From NCBI GenBank assembly GCA_017935745.1, contig JAGBGX010000002.1, positions 1 to 64,000 of the forward strand: a stretch of DNA of 64,000 bases. The letters run 5' to 3'. The translations under genes and the position numbers were made by a program. The notes below the pieces were generated by a model. That model made no database searches, was not told where the DNA came from, and saw nothing but the letters and a program-made list of their open reading frames with translations. Below, one piece after another: positions 51,099 to 59,688 of the stretch (the stretch's first letter is position 1; each line of letters starts with the position of its first letter). This DNA is from Treponema sp. GTDB taxonomy: Bacteria; Spirochaetota; Spirochaetia; Treponematales; Treponemataceae.

Positions 51099-53162
51099 AT
51101 GAAAAAACGAACTGGTGTTGTTGTGCCTCTTGCGGCTTTGTATACAAAGGACTGTGCCGCGTGCGGTGACTTTCTTGCCCTGAAGGATTTTGCTGATTTT
51201 TGTGAAGAAGCGGGGCTGAGCGTTGTTCAGCTGCTTCCTGTGAACGACACGGGAACCCAGTCTTCGCCGTACTCAGGGCTTTCCGCCTTTGCCCTTCATC
51301 CGCTGTACATCAGGATAAAGGCGCTTCCTGAATTTGAAGATGCAATGAAAAACAGCAGGACATTTGCTTCCGCGTACAGAAATTTTGAACGGAATTTCAC
51401 CTATGCACGGCGGTTTGATTACGATGCCGTTTCGGCTGAAAAAAACAGGCTGCTTCACCTTCTGTACAATTATATAGAAAAGCGCGATGCCGGCCCGTCC
51501 CCGCGTTCGGCGGCTTCTGTTGTGACTGCCGAGCCTGATGTTTCGCCGGCCGAGCAGCTGAAATCCCGGATGGATCAGTTTGTCCGGGAAAACAAGTGGG
51601 TTGTTCCGTATGCTGTGTTTAAAAACATAAAGGACGAGCATATGCAGGCTTCGTGGAAAAGCTGGGAGGAGCCGCTTAGGAGCATCAGCAGGGAGCAGAT
51701 TCAGCTGAAATGGAACAACAAGGCAAAGAAGTCGAGCCATCTGTTTTTTGTCTGGTGCCAGCTCCGTGCAAGCGAGCAGTTTCTGGAAAGCGCGTCATAC
51801 GTGCGCTCAAAGGGAATCATTTTAAAGGGCGACATTCCGATTCTGATGAACGAAGACAGCGCTGACTGCTGGGCATGGCCGGAATTCTTCCGGCAGGACT
51901 TGCGGGCAGGCTCTCCTCCTGACGGCGGGAATCCGCTCGGGCAGAACTGGGGCTTTCCTACGTATGACTGGGCGCGCCTTGAAGCCGACGGATTTGCCTG
52001 GTGGAAAGACAGAATCCATGCAGCCTCGCAGTATTACGGCGCGTTCCGCATTGATCATGTCCTGGGCTTTTTTAGAATCTGGGCGGCAAAGGAGCGCGAG
52101 ACAACGGCGTATCTGGGACACACGGAGCCGTATGCCGGTTTTTCGCGGAAGACACTGAACAGCCTCGGCTTTTCAGACAGCAGAATCAAGTGGCTTTCGC
52201 AGCCGCATATTCCGACAGGCCTGATTGAAGACATCACCTGGAACCATGGAGAGGCAGTGTTTTTCCTTGAAAAAGTCTGCGACAGGGTGAACAATGAGGA
52301 GCTGTGGACGTTCAAGGAGGAGCTGGGCGGCGACAAGGATATTTTCAGCATGCGCTTCTGTGACGATGAGCGCAAGGACAGCGCGGTAAAAAATGCGCTT
52401 GCGCAAAAGTGGCGGGACCGCGCTTTGATTCAGATTGAAACTGACCTCTTTATCAAGGTGTATGACTTTGAAAAAGCTTCCTCATGGAAAACACTGAGCT
52501 GGGAAGAGCAGGAAAAGCTGAAGGCTCTTTTCAAGGATTCCGAGACAAAGGAAAGCGGGCTTTGGAAGCGGCAGGCTCTTTCTGCTTTGGGAGCCATTGT
52601 CCATGCTTCTGACATGATTCCCTGTGCCGAGGATCTTGGAGTCAGCCTGGACGTCATGCCGGAAGTGCTGCGCACGCTTGGAATCCTTTCCCTCAAGGTC
52701 ATCAGATGGGTGCGCTCATGGGAGCTTCCGTCCCAGCCGTTTGTTCCGCTTTCCGAGTACCCGGAGATGAGCGTTGCAACGACTTCAGTGCATGACAGCT
52801 CGACTATGCGCCAGTGGTGGAATTCTGAAAAGGACAGCGTGCGCGCCTTTATTGACTCTGTGCGCTGCGAAGGATGCCCTGACGCGGACTCTGCCTTTAT
52901 GCCGGAAACTGCGGAATTTGTTTTCAGGGAAGCGGCCCGGTGCGGCAGCGCGCTGTTTATAAATCCGCTGCAAGACTACCTGTTCCTTGAGCACAGCTTT
53001 TATCTGGAGAATGAGGACGATGAGCGCATCAATATTCCGGGAAGCGTGTCAAGCTTTAACTGGACGTACAGGATTCCTGCTTCTGTTGAAGAGCTGAAAA
53101 AAAACAAGGGGCTGACTGCAAAAATCCGGGCAGTTGTTCAGCTTCATGACACACTGCAATAA
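51099..53162 (+). CDS. malQ: 4-alpha-glucanotransferase (GH77, amylomaltase)
   Basis: A 687-residue GH77 enzyme that disproportionates maltodextrins. It opens RTGVVVPLAALYTKDCAACGDFLALKDFADFCEEAGLSVVQLLPVNDTG. Catalytic regions: GAFRIDHVLGFFRIW holds the nucleophile Asp, PCAEDLGVSLDVMPEVLRTLGI the acid/base Glu, and TTSVHDSSTMRQWW the stabilising Asp. The loop GNPLGQNWGFPTYDW is typical. It is longer than the roughly 500-residue amylomaltases, as in the DPE2/E. coli size class, but without a visible starch-binding module. The next gene also acts on alpha-glucans; the structured element lies between them. Confidence 0.95.
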   Translation: MKKRTGVVVPLAALYTKDCAACGDFLALKDFADFCEEAGLSVVQLLPVNDTGTQSSPYSGLSAFALHPLYIRIKALPEFEDAMKNSRTFASAYRNFERNFTYARRFDYDAVSAEKNRLLHLLYNYIEKRDAGPSPRSAASVVTAEPDVSPAEQLKSRMDQFVRENKWVVPYAVFKNIKDEHMQASWKSWEEPLRSISREQIQLKWNNKAKKSSHLFFVWCQLRASEQFLESASYVRSKGIILKGDIPILMNEDSADCWAWPEFFRQDLRAGSPPDGGNPLGQNWGFPTYDWARLEADGFAWWKDRIHAASQYYGAFRIDHVLGFFRIWAAKERETTAYLGHTEPYAGFSRKTLNSLGFSDSRIKWLSQPHIPTGLIEDITWNHGEAVFFLEKVCDRVNNEELWTFKEELGGDKDIFSMRFCDDERKDSAVKNALAQKWRDRALIQIETDLFIKVYDFEKASSWKTLSWEEQEKLKALFKDSETKESGLWKRQALSALGAIVHASDMIPCAEDLGVSLDVMPEVLRTLGILSLKVIRWVRSWELPSQPFVPLSEYPEMSVATTSVHDSSTMRQWWNSEKDSVRAFIDSVRCEGCPDADSAFMPETAEFVFREAARCGSALFINPLQDYLFLEHSFYLENEDDERINIPGSVSSFNWTYRIPASVEELKKNKGLTAKIRAVVQLHDTLQ

Positions 53163-53167
53163 ATTAA

Positions 53168-53328
53168 GGAGTGTAAGATAAAATCCGCTGAAATAGCGCG
53201 GCTTTTATCTACCCAAAGTTTGCGTTGCAAACTTTCCTATTTAGCTGTGCTTCCTCGTTACACTGCGGAAGCACTTAAAAGTCAAGAAGATTGTTGAAGC
53301 AATTTTCTTGACTTTTTATGGGAGTATA
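53168..53328 (+). mobile_element. Structured insertion element, copy 2 (upstream of the GH13 gene)
   Basis: GGAGTGTA (53168-53175) and GGAGTATA (53321-53328) flank the insert; the right copy is the ribosome-binding site of the next gene. Hairpin 1: AGATAAAA-T-CCGC with GCGG-C-TTTTATCT (53176-53210), loop TGAAATAGC. Hairpin 2: AAAGTTTGC-GTT-GCAAACTTT (53215-53235). Hairpin 3: GTGCTTCC (53247-53254) with GGAAGCAC (53267-53274). Hairpin 4: AAAAGTCAAGAA (53277-53288) with TTCTTGACTTTT (53305-53316), loop containing TTGAAG. It has no coding capacity. Confidence 0.72.
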
Positions 53329-53329
53329 T

Positions 53330-56300
53330 ATGAACATTTCTTACAATGAATTTCACATCAGCAAGGCTGTCCGTGACGAATGCGGTTTTGACGGAACGCT
53401 TTTTGCTTCAACAGGAAACGCGGTCTTTGCGAATTTTAAGGCCGTCCATGCATTTCAGCAGAAGCTGAACGCTCTTTTTGAGCGGCGCGGCGAGAACGAA
53501 AAAAAAGTGTCCGCAGGCTCCCTGAACGCAATGGGGCTTATCGATGAAATATTCCATTATGTCTGCATGATATACCGCCGGGACAAGGCGCCTGATGCGT
53601 TCAAGGGGCTGCTTGCTGATTTGGACAGCAGCTTTACACAGCAGGCGGTGGACGGGCTGCTCCTGCAGTTTATGGAGTCGTTTCCGCCGGTTGCCGTGTA
53701 CCGCGGCGAGCTTTCCGCAGAGGAATATCTTGCGCGTGACTGCCTTGACGAAGGCACAAAGCGCAGCCGGACAAACCGGGAGCAGGTTCTTGAGGAGCTG
53801 ATTCTGCTTCACCTTGCAAATGAAAATCCCGCGTTCCATCCGTTTCAGATTCTGTTTGATGACTCGCAGCTTGCGCTGAACAGACTGTATGTGCGCATGT
53901 GGAACCAGATAAAGTCGTACTTTTTGTCCCAGCCGGCATTCGGCCCCAAGAACAATTCTCTGATCAATATGCTCAAGGAGCCGGTGATTGCCGCGCCAAC
54001 TTCCCTCAAGGGGCAGCTTGACTATATCCGCACGTACTGGGAGTCGCTGCTCGGCGACTGGATCCGCCGCCTTCTTGAAGGAATGGACACTATTTCCGAG
54101 GAGGAAAAGGCGGCATGGCATCCCACGAACGGCGGCGATGTTTCCATGGATGCCTACACATACAGCGATGAAAACCTGATGAAGGAATACGAGCGGTTCA
54201 GCCCTGACCGTGAATGGATGCCGAAAGTCGTTCTTATGGCAAAGACTGTCCTTGTGTGGCTGTATCAGCTTTCAAAGAAATACGGCAGGGACATTACTCG
54301 TCTTGACCAGATACCTGACGAAGAGCTTGACACCCTGCGCAACGAAGGGTTCACCGGCCTGTGGCTTATCGGGCTGTGGGAGCGCAGCAATGCCTCAAAG
54401 AGAATCAAGCAGATAAACGGCAATCCCGAGGCAGCAGCTTCCGCCTATTCTCTTCTTGACTATGAAATCGCATGGAATCTGGGCGGATGGCAGGCGCTTG
54501 AAAATCTGCGCTATCGGTGCTGGATCCGCGGAATCCGCCTTGCGAGCGACATGGTTCCGAACCACACCGGCATGGACGGAACATGGGTGACTGAGCATCC
54601 TGACTATTTCATCACAACAAAGGACTGTCCGTTCCCGGGCTACACATTTAACGGCGAGAACCTGAGCCATGACGGGCGCGTTTCCATTTACCTTGAGGAT
54701 CATTACTATTCAAAGTCTGACTGCGCCGTCTGCTTTAAGCGCGTTGACAATGCCACGGGAGATGTCACGTACATTTACCACGGAAACGATGGAACAGGAA
54801 TGCCGTGGAACGACACAGCCCAGATTGACTTTTTGAATCCTGCCGCCCGCGAAGCTGTCATGCAGCAGATTCTGAAGGTTGCGCGGAATTTCCCGATTAT
54901 CCGCTTTGACGCTGCCATGGTTCTGGCAAAAAAGCATATCCGCCGCCTGTGGTACCCGGAGCCGGGACACGGAGGAGACATTGCGAGCCGCAGCCGGTAC
55001 GCGCTTACATCGCAGGAATTTGAGTCCCGCATTCCGAATGAATTCTGGCGCGAAGTCGTGGACCGGTGCGCAGCCGAAATGCCGGACACGCTTCTGCTTG
55101 CTGAGGCGTTCTGGATGATGGAAGGCTACTTTACGCGGACGCTCGGAATGCACCGCGTGTATAATTCCGCCTTTATGAACATGCTCAAGAAGGAAGAGAA
55201 CCAGAAGTACCGCGACACGGTGAAAAACACAATAAAGTTTGATCCGCAGATTTTAAAGCGGTTCGTCAACTTCATGAACAATCCTGACGAAGAGACTGCT
55301 GTGGCTCAGTTTGGAAAGGGCGACAAGTATTTTGGCGTCTGCACGCTGATGGTGACAATGCCGGGGCTTCCGATGTTCGGACACGGGCAGCTTGAAGGGT
55401 TTGAAGAAAAGTACGGAATGGAATATACGCGCGCATACAGGGACGAGCAGGTTGACCAGGGGCTTTTGGACCGCCACTGGCACGACATCTTCCCTCTGAT
55501 GCACAAGCGGTATCTGTTTGCCCCGGTGGAAAATTTTCTGTTCTATGATGTGTGGAACAACGGGACAGTGAACGAAAATGTCTTTGCCTATTCAAATGCC
55601 ATTGGAAATGAGCGGACGATTGTTTTTTATAACAACAAGTATGAGCGCGCATCCGGCTGGATAAAGCAGTCATGCGAGTATGCTGTGAAAACTGGTTCCG
55701 GCGAAAATGACAAGGTGATGGTTTCACGGACGCTTGCGGAAAGCATGGGCCTTACATACGGCGACACTCATTATGTTATTTTCCGTGAGCACAGGAGCGG
55801 ACTGTGGTTTGTGCGCCGGAGCAACGACATCATAAACAGCGGAATGTTTGTTTCTTTGAACGGATTTGAATATCAGGTGTATCTTGATGTTCAGCAGGTT
55901 GAAGACGATGCCGACGGAAAGTACAGCAAGCTCAACGAGCTTTTGAACGGCAGCGGAACTCCCGATTTGCACGTTGCCTGGCAGGAATACCGCTACAAGG
56001 ATCTGTACAGTGCGCTCAAGAAATTCATTTCAGGGGAATTTGTGGAAGCTGCCCATGCTCTGCTTTCAGGACAGAAGACAGCCGGGGCGCACAGCACACA
56101 GCCAAAGAATATGCGTGAGCTGCTGGAAAGCGCACGGAAAAGCGCTCTTGCATATTACGTGTGCGAAGCTGAATATGCGCTTGCTGAAGAGCAGCTTCCG
56201 GCTAAAAAAGCATCCGCAGCAGAAGCAAAGAGTCCTGCCGCAGCTGCTGAAGAGGCGTTCGCTCTGTTCTCAAAGCAGGCTGAGCGGCTCTATACGCTGT

Positions 56301-56989
56301 GCCGGCCGTCGTCTGAATCAGAAAAAAATGAACTGGAGCGTGAAATCAGGAGCGGACTTTCATCCTATGAGCTGAGCGCTGAAGCCTTGCTGCTTGGTGC
56401 TGCTGTTGCTTCCGCGGGAAGCGAAAACTGCGTCAAGCGGGGCTATGCAAGAAAGCTTTCTGAAGCGATGGAAAGTGCCGGACTGCACGGCAGCGATCTC
56501 CAGAGTTCCTTTGCACGGATTTTTTCCGCTCTAAAAATCAGCAGCCTTCCGCTCAGTGCGGCGGATCTTGAGCAGTCAGCGTACAAAGCGGCAGAACTTA
56601 TTGCCGGCTCGCAGGATTCATTCACGCTGATCGGAGCGAATGAGTACAACGGCATCCGCTGGTTCAGCAAGGAAAAAATGGAAGCGGCCTTGTGGTATGT
56701 GCTTGCGTTCGGCTCACTGGGCTGCAAGGAGACAGAGCGGAAGCAGCTGCACAGCCTGTACAGGACGCTTTATGCTGCGCAGGAAAAAGCTGAGTATAAG
56801 TGCGGTGATTTCACTGGGCTGCTCAAGCCGGCAGAATCCGTTCCTCAGAAAAAGAAAAAGGCTGAAGGAAAGAAGCCTGCGGCGGCAAAGGCAGAAAAGA
56901 AGAAGCAGGCTCCGGCACAGAAATCTGGCGGCCGCAGCAGCGCTTCTAAAAAAGGCGCAAAAGGTTCAGCGAATTCAAAATTGAAATAA
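53330..56989 (+). CDS. Large GH13 alpha-amylase-family protein
   Basis: A 1219-residue protein with a GH13 (beta/alpha)8 core between about residues 330 and 720. Region I is LASDMVPNHTGMDG, region II IIRFDAAMVLAKKHIRRL with the nucleophile Asp, region III LLLAEAFWMMEGYF with the acid Glu. Region IV reads FMNNPDEETAV, with Pro where most GH13 enzymes have the His of NHD. The first 300 residues are helical and unrecognised. The C-terminus is helical, then ends in a Lys/Ala/Ser tail of about 50 residues (KKKKAEGKKPAAAKAEKKK). ATG 53330 follows GGGAG; an in-frame ATG at 53318 lies in the element. Substrate specificity unknown; alpha-glucan is likely given malQ. Confidence 0.85.
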   Translation: MNISYNEFHISKAVRDECGFDGTLFASTGNAVFANFKAVHAFQQKLNALFERRGENEKKVSAGSLNAMGLIDEIFHYVCMIYRRDKAPDAFKGLLADLDSSFTQQAVDGLLLQFMESFPPVAVYRGELSAEEYLARDCLDEGTKRSRTNREQVLEELILLHLANENPAFHPFQILFDDSQLALNRLYVRMWNQIKSYFLSQPAFGPKNNSLINMLKEPVIAAPTSLKGQLDYIRTYWESLLGDWIRRLLEGMDTISEEEKAAWHPTNGGDVSMDAYTYSDENLMKEYERFSPDREWMPKVVLMAKTVLVWLYQLSKKYGRDITRLDQIPDEELDTLRNEGFTGLWLIGLWERSNASKRIKQINGNPEAAASAYSLLDYEIAWNLGGWQALENLRYRCWIRGIRLASDMVPNHTGMDGTWVTEHPDYFITTKDCPFPGYTFNGENLSHDGRVSIYLEDHYYSKSDCAVCFKRVDNATGDVTYIYHGNDGTGMPWNDTAQIDFLNPAAREAVMQQILKVARNFPIIRFDAAMVLAKKHIRRLWYPEPGHGGDIASRSRYALTSQEFESRIPNEFWREVVDRCAAEMPDTLLLAEAFWMMEGYFTRTLGMHRVYNSAFMNMLKKEENQKYRDTVKNTIKFDPQILKRFVNFMNNPDEETAVAQFGKGDKYFGVCTLMVTMPGLPMFGHGQLEGFEEKYGMEYTRAYRDEQVDQGLLDRHWHDIFPLMHKRYLFAPVENFLFYDVWNNGTVNENVFAYSNAIGNERTIVFYNNKYERASGWIKQSCEYAVKTGSGENDKVMVSRTLAESMGLTYGDTHYVIFREHRSGLWFVRRSNDIINSGMFVSLNGFEYQVYLDVQQVEDDADGKYSKLNELLNGSGTPDLHVAWQEYRYKDLYSALKKFISGEFVEAAHALLSGQKTAGAHSTQPKNMRELLESARKSALAYYVCEAEYALAEEQLPAKKASAAEAKSPAAAAEEAFALFSKQAERLYTLCRPSSESEKNELEREIRSGLSSYELSAEALLLGAAVASAGSENCVKRGYARKLSEAMESAGLHGSDLQSSFARIFSALKISSLPLSAADLEQSAYKAAELIAGSQDSFTLIGANEYNGIRWFSKEKMEAALWYVLAFGSLGCKETERKQLHSLYRTLYAAQEKAEYKCGDFTGLLKPAESVPQKKKKAEGKKPAAAKAEKKKQAPAQKSGGRSSASKKGAKGSANSKLK

Positions 56990-58274
56990 GCGAGTCCTTG
57001 TCGCCGGGAGCAATTGCGTTTCTGCCGAGTGTGACAGGCGCAGCTGCTTCCGCAACGGTTTCCGGCAGCGGGGGGCATTCCCCCAGGTTGTGCATCAGGA
57101 ACTGTCTGTTCAGCGAAGGGCAGTCCCTGGCGACAAGAACAGCGGCTCCGTCTTCCTGCAATGCGGTGTCCTTGCGCTTTATGAGGGCGGCGTATGCTGC
57201 CGATGTGTCGCGGTCGGCATACAGCCGGTATTTCATAAACAGCTCCTTGCAGGCCCGGCTTGTTTCTTCTTCTGAAACCGGCTCCGGGTATACAAAGCTT
57301 CTGAGCATCAGTGCGTTCGCCTTGAAAATCTGCTCAAGGCGCTCAATATTTGAGGGGTCGGCAGGGTCGGCGGGATTTCTCTTTTCCAGAGGAATGACGC
57401 TGTCCATGACCATGCAGTCGCCGCGTGCGTCAAGCGTCAGTCGGGAAGTCGCAGGCACAATGAATCCGTTCACCGGCAGCGCGCATTTCCAGCCGTACAG
57501 TCCTGAGACAAGGTTGCCGTAGTTTCCTGCTGAAAGCGCATAGAAAATGTCTCCGCTCACTGTTTTTTTCAGCCGTGAAAATGCATACGTGTAAAAGAAT
57601 GACTGGGGAAGCAGCCGCCCGATGTTTGCGGTGTTTGCGACAGTAAGATGATATTTTTCAACCAGCTCCCGGCATGAAAAAATAGTCCGCACAAGGTTGC
57701 GGCAGTCTTCTTCAGTGCCGTCCACTTCAACAGGATAAATAGTTCCTCCGTTCCATGCGAACTGAGATTCGCTGATTCCGCGGAATTTTCCCTTGGGGGC
57801 GAGCAGGACTGACTTTAAAAGCTTTTTCCCTTCCATTGCTTTTGCCATGCACGCGCCCAGCTCTCCCGTTGTCGCATCAAGCAGAATCGCTTTTTTCCCT
57901 TCCATCTGAAGCAGCGTTTCAAGCGCGGATGTCAGATAGGAAACGCCGAAGTCCTTGAACGTTCCTGTTGCGCCGTGGTACAGCTCAAGAATGAATGTGT
58001 CCGCTCCGAGCTGCCGGAATACAGGATCCTTGGGAAATGCATGCGTTGCAATCGCCTCGCAGACAATCGGGCTGAACTCTTCGTTTATCATGGCGGACGT
58101 AAGCGCGCCGGCAATGGAAGCAAATGAAGTTGTTTCGTCAGCGTACAAGATCCAGCGGCGCAGATCGCTTGAATCATCAGGAACATACAGCCCGCCGTCC
58201 TCAGGCATGCAGTCCAGAATCGCTTTTTTAAATCCTACAACAGTAGCAGCATTTCGCGTGCTGAAAAATTTCAT
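56946..58274 (-). CDS. thrC: Threonine synthase
   Basis: A 442-residue PLP enzyme converting O-phosphohomoserine to threonine. It begins FFSTRNAATVVGFKKAILDCMPEDGGLYVPD, as in the ThrC family; GATGTFKDFG holds the PLP lysine (Lys107), and ILLDATTGELGACMAKAMEGK, VANTANIGRLLPQSFFYTYAF and YALSAGNYGNLVSGLYGWKCALPVNGFI are conserved. The 3' end overlaps the convergent GH13 gene by 44 nt, in the region coding that protein's lysine-rich tail. AGAGGGGAAACGG precedes ATG 58274. Confidence 0.95.
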   Translation of the reverse strand: MKFFSTRNAATVVGFKKAILDCMPEDGGLYVPDDSSDLRRWILYADETTSFASIAGALTSAMINEEFSPIVCEAIATHAFPKDPVFRQLGADTFILELYHGATGTFKDFGVSYLTSALETLLQMEGKKAILLDATTGELGACMAKAMEGKKLLKSVLLAPKGKFRGISESQFAWNGGTIYPVEVDGTEEDCRNLVRTIFSCRELVEKYHLTVANTANIGRLLPQSFFYTYAFSRLKKTVSGDIFYALSAGNYGNLVSGLYGWKCALPVNGFIVPATSRLTLDARGDCMVMDSVIPLEKRNPADPADPSNIERLEQIFKANALMLRSFVYPEPVSEEETSRACKELFMKYRLYADRDTSAAYAALIKRKDTALQEDGAAVLVARDCPSLNRQFLMHNLGECPPLPETVAEAAAPVTLGRNAIAPGDKDSLISILNSLNLLRLF

Positions 58275-58609
58275 ACCGTTTCCCCTCTAAAACGTATTGA
58301 TGCGCCGCATAAAATGCAAAACAGCTTGCGGCGCAGCTTGTAACTGGCAGGGCGCATGCGGGCGCTTTGGCCGTTATGCAGTGCTGTAAAGCCCTTGGGA
58401 AAAAGTATATCATGTGAAGCCGGTTAGTTCAATGCGGAAAGAAGAAGCGCGGATGTTTACCGCCTGCCAAGCTCTGGCAAGCAAAACGTGAGCGAAGCCG
58501 CTCAAACTGTGCGGGCAGCCGGTATATTGCGGCTTTTACGCCTGCACGCCGGGCTTCTTGCAGGCGGCTTCCCTTGACAAACCAGAGTCCGGGCAAATTT
58601 GCGCAAACC
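58275..58609 (-). other. thrC leader and gene-free region
   Basis: No gene is supported. The leader of thrC (about 120 nt) contains GCGCCGC paired with GCGGCGC (within 58290-58340). Farther out GCCTGC pairs with GCAGGC around 58540-58567. I see no threonine-rich leader peptide and no terminator T-run, so attenuation is not supported. Confidence 0.4.
58404..58432 (-). promoter_or_regulatory. Promoter of thrC
   Basis: Minus strand: -35 TTGAAC (58432-58427), 17-nt spacer, -10 TATACT (58409-58404), about 130 nt upstream of the start codon. Confidence 0.65.
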
Positions 58610-58828
58610 TTATGAAGACTGCTGCTCTTCCTTTTCTTCCGGCTGCTCCTGTTTCTGCGCTGGCTGGGCAGCCGCTTTTTTCAGCCTGGCAGGACGGGGA
58701 GGGCGCTTTCTGTAGCTTACGACATAGTTTCCGATTGAAATGAAGATAATCGTCAGCACAGCGGCAAAAATAACGCGGAAATCTTTTAAAACTGAAATGC
58801 AAAGGTCTGAAAGCTCACGGAATTCCAT
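58610..58828 (-). CDS. Small single-pass membrane protein, unknown function
   Basis: A 72-residue protein with one predicted membrane helix (VIFAAVLTIIFISIGNYVV), a basic SYRKRPPRPARLKKAA stretch just after it, and a Gln/Glu-rich tail ending EEKEEQQSS. The positive-inside rule puts the tail in the cytoplasm. I do not recognise a family. The reading frame is supported by its own promoter: TTGAAA/GATAAT with a 17-nt spacer ends 7 nt before ATG 58828, and there is no Shine-Dalgarno, so it is predicted to be leaderless. Confidence 0.65.
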   Translation of the reverse strand: MEFRELSDLCISVLKDFRVIFAAVLTIIFISIGNYVVSYRKRPPRPARLKKAAAQPAQKQEQPEEKEEQQSS

Positions 58829-58835
58829 ACTGTAG

Positions 58836-58864
58836 ATTATCGGACTGTTTTACTCTGATTTCAA
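58836..58864 (-). promoter_or_regulatory. Promoter of small membrane protein gene (leaderless architecture)
   Basis: Minus strand: -35 TTGAAA (58864-58859), 17-nt spacer, -10 GATAAT (58841-58836), 7 nt before ATG 58828. Confidence 0.65.
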
Positions 58865-58899
58865 CTAGTATTTTTCAGTTTCCGTGGAAAGGGAAAAAT

Positions 58900-58914
58900 C
58901 AAAAGCGTGCTGGG
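58900..58914 (+). repeat. CAAAAGCGTGCTGGG intergenic motif, copy 2
   Basis: An exact repeat of the 15-mer at 4889-4903, again followed by a purine-rich GAAAGAGAGGG stretch. It lies between the small membrane protein gene and hisH. Confidence 0.5.
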
Positions 58915-59002
58915 AAAGAGAGGGCAGGCATACCGGTGCTATTTCCGCATGTTTTGCCTTTGGCAGAACATGGCAGCAAGGCTTGCCCTGCGCACTGTGC
59001 CG

Positions 59003-59031
59003 TTGTGAAAGGAAAGAGAATCTGATATACT
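59003..59031 (+). promoter_or_regulatory. Promoter of hisHF (leaderless architecture)
   Basis: -35 TTGTGA (59003-59008), 17-nt spacer, -10 TATACT (59026-59031), 6 nt before ATG 59038. Confidence 0.7.
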
Positions 59032-59037
59032 TGCATC

Positions 59038-59688
59038 ATGACAGGAATTGTGGACTATAATGCCGGAAATATAAAAAGCCTTGAGCGCGCGCTTGCGTTT
59101 CTGGGCGTGCCGTATTTTCGTTCCGGGAAGCCTGCGGAGCTGGAAGCTGCTGACCGCCTGATTTTTCCCGGAGTGGGGGATGCCGCCTATGCAATGAAAA
59201 GCCTTTCGGATGCAGGGCTTGATTCTTTTTTGCGGGACTGGATCTGCGCTTCAAAAAAGCTTCTTGGAATCTGCCTCGGCTCCCAGATTGTGTTTGACTA
59301 CAGCGAGGAGGGGGATGTTGAGTGCCTCGGGCTTTTAAAGGGAAGCGTCCGGCACTTTTCTTCTGTAATCGGCGCGGACAGGCTGAAGGAGAGCGGTCTG
59401 AAGGTTCCGCATATCGGCTGGAACAGCATGTCCTTTGCAAACGGCGGCTGCGCGCTTTTTGACGGCGTTCCGTCTGGCAGCGACTTTTACTTCGTCCATT
59501 CATATATTATTCAGCCTGAAGATGAGACCGTTGTAAAAGGGTATGCGGACTACGGAGTGCGCGTTCCTGCGGCTGTGGAGCAGGGCAGCATAACGGTGTT
59601 CCAGTTCCATCCTGAAAAGTCGGGCGTTCCGGGGCTTCGGCTCCTTCGGAATTTTACAGCCCCTGATGCGGAGAAACAGCCATGCTGA
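59038..59688 (+). CDS. hisH: Imidazole glycerol phosphate synthase, glutaminase subunit
   Basis: A 216-residue class I glutamine amidotransferase. It starts TGIVDYNAGNIKSLERALAFLG; the oxyanion and nucleophile segments are LIFPGVGDAAYAM and LLGICLGSQIVFD (Cys in GICLG). The His-Glu pair is VFQFHPEKSG. It feeds ammonia to HisF through the barrel. The gene overlaps hisF by 7 nt. No other histidine gene is in the window, so the rest of the pathway must lie elsewhere. Confidence 0.95.
   Translation: MTGIVDYNAGNIKSLERALAFLGVPYFRSGKPAELEAADRLIFPGVGDAAYAMKSLSDAGLDSFLRDWICASKKLLGICLGSQIVFDYSEEGDVECLGLLKGSVRHFSSVIGADRLKESGLKVPHIGWNSMSFANGGCALFDGVPSGSDFYFVHSYIIQPEDETVVKGYADYGVRVPAAVEQGSITVFQFHPEKSGVPGLRLLRNFTAPDAEKQPC

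Noticed and set aside
53168-53328. The same element as a native riboswitch or leader
   Set aside because: It sits before genes of unrelated function, is flanked by duplicated ribosome-binding sites, and its excision restores a gene overlap at murE-ddl.
58275-58403. Threonine attenuator or T-box before thrC
   Set aside because: No Thr/Ile-rich leader peptide, no T-box sequence and no terminator T-run are visible, only a GC-rich stem.
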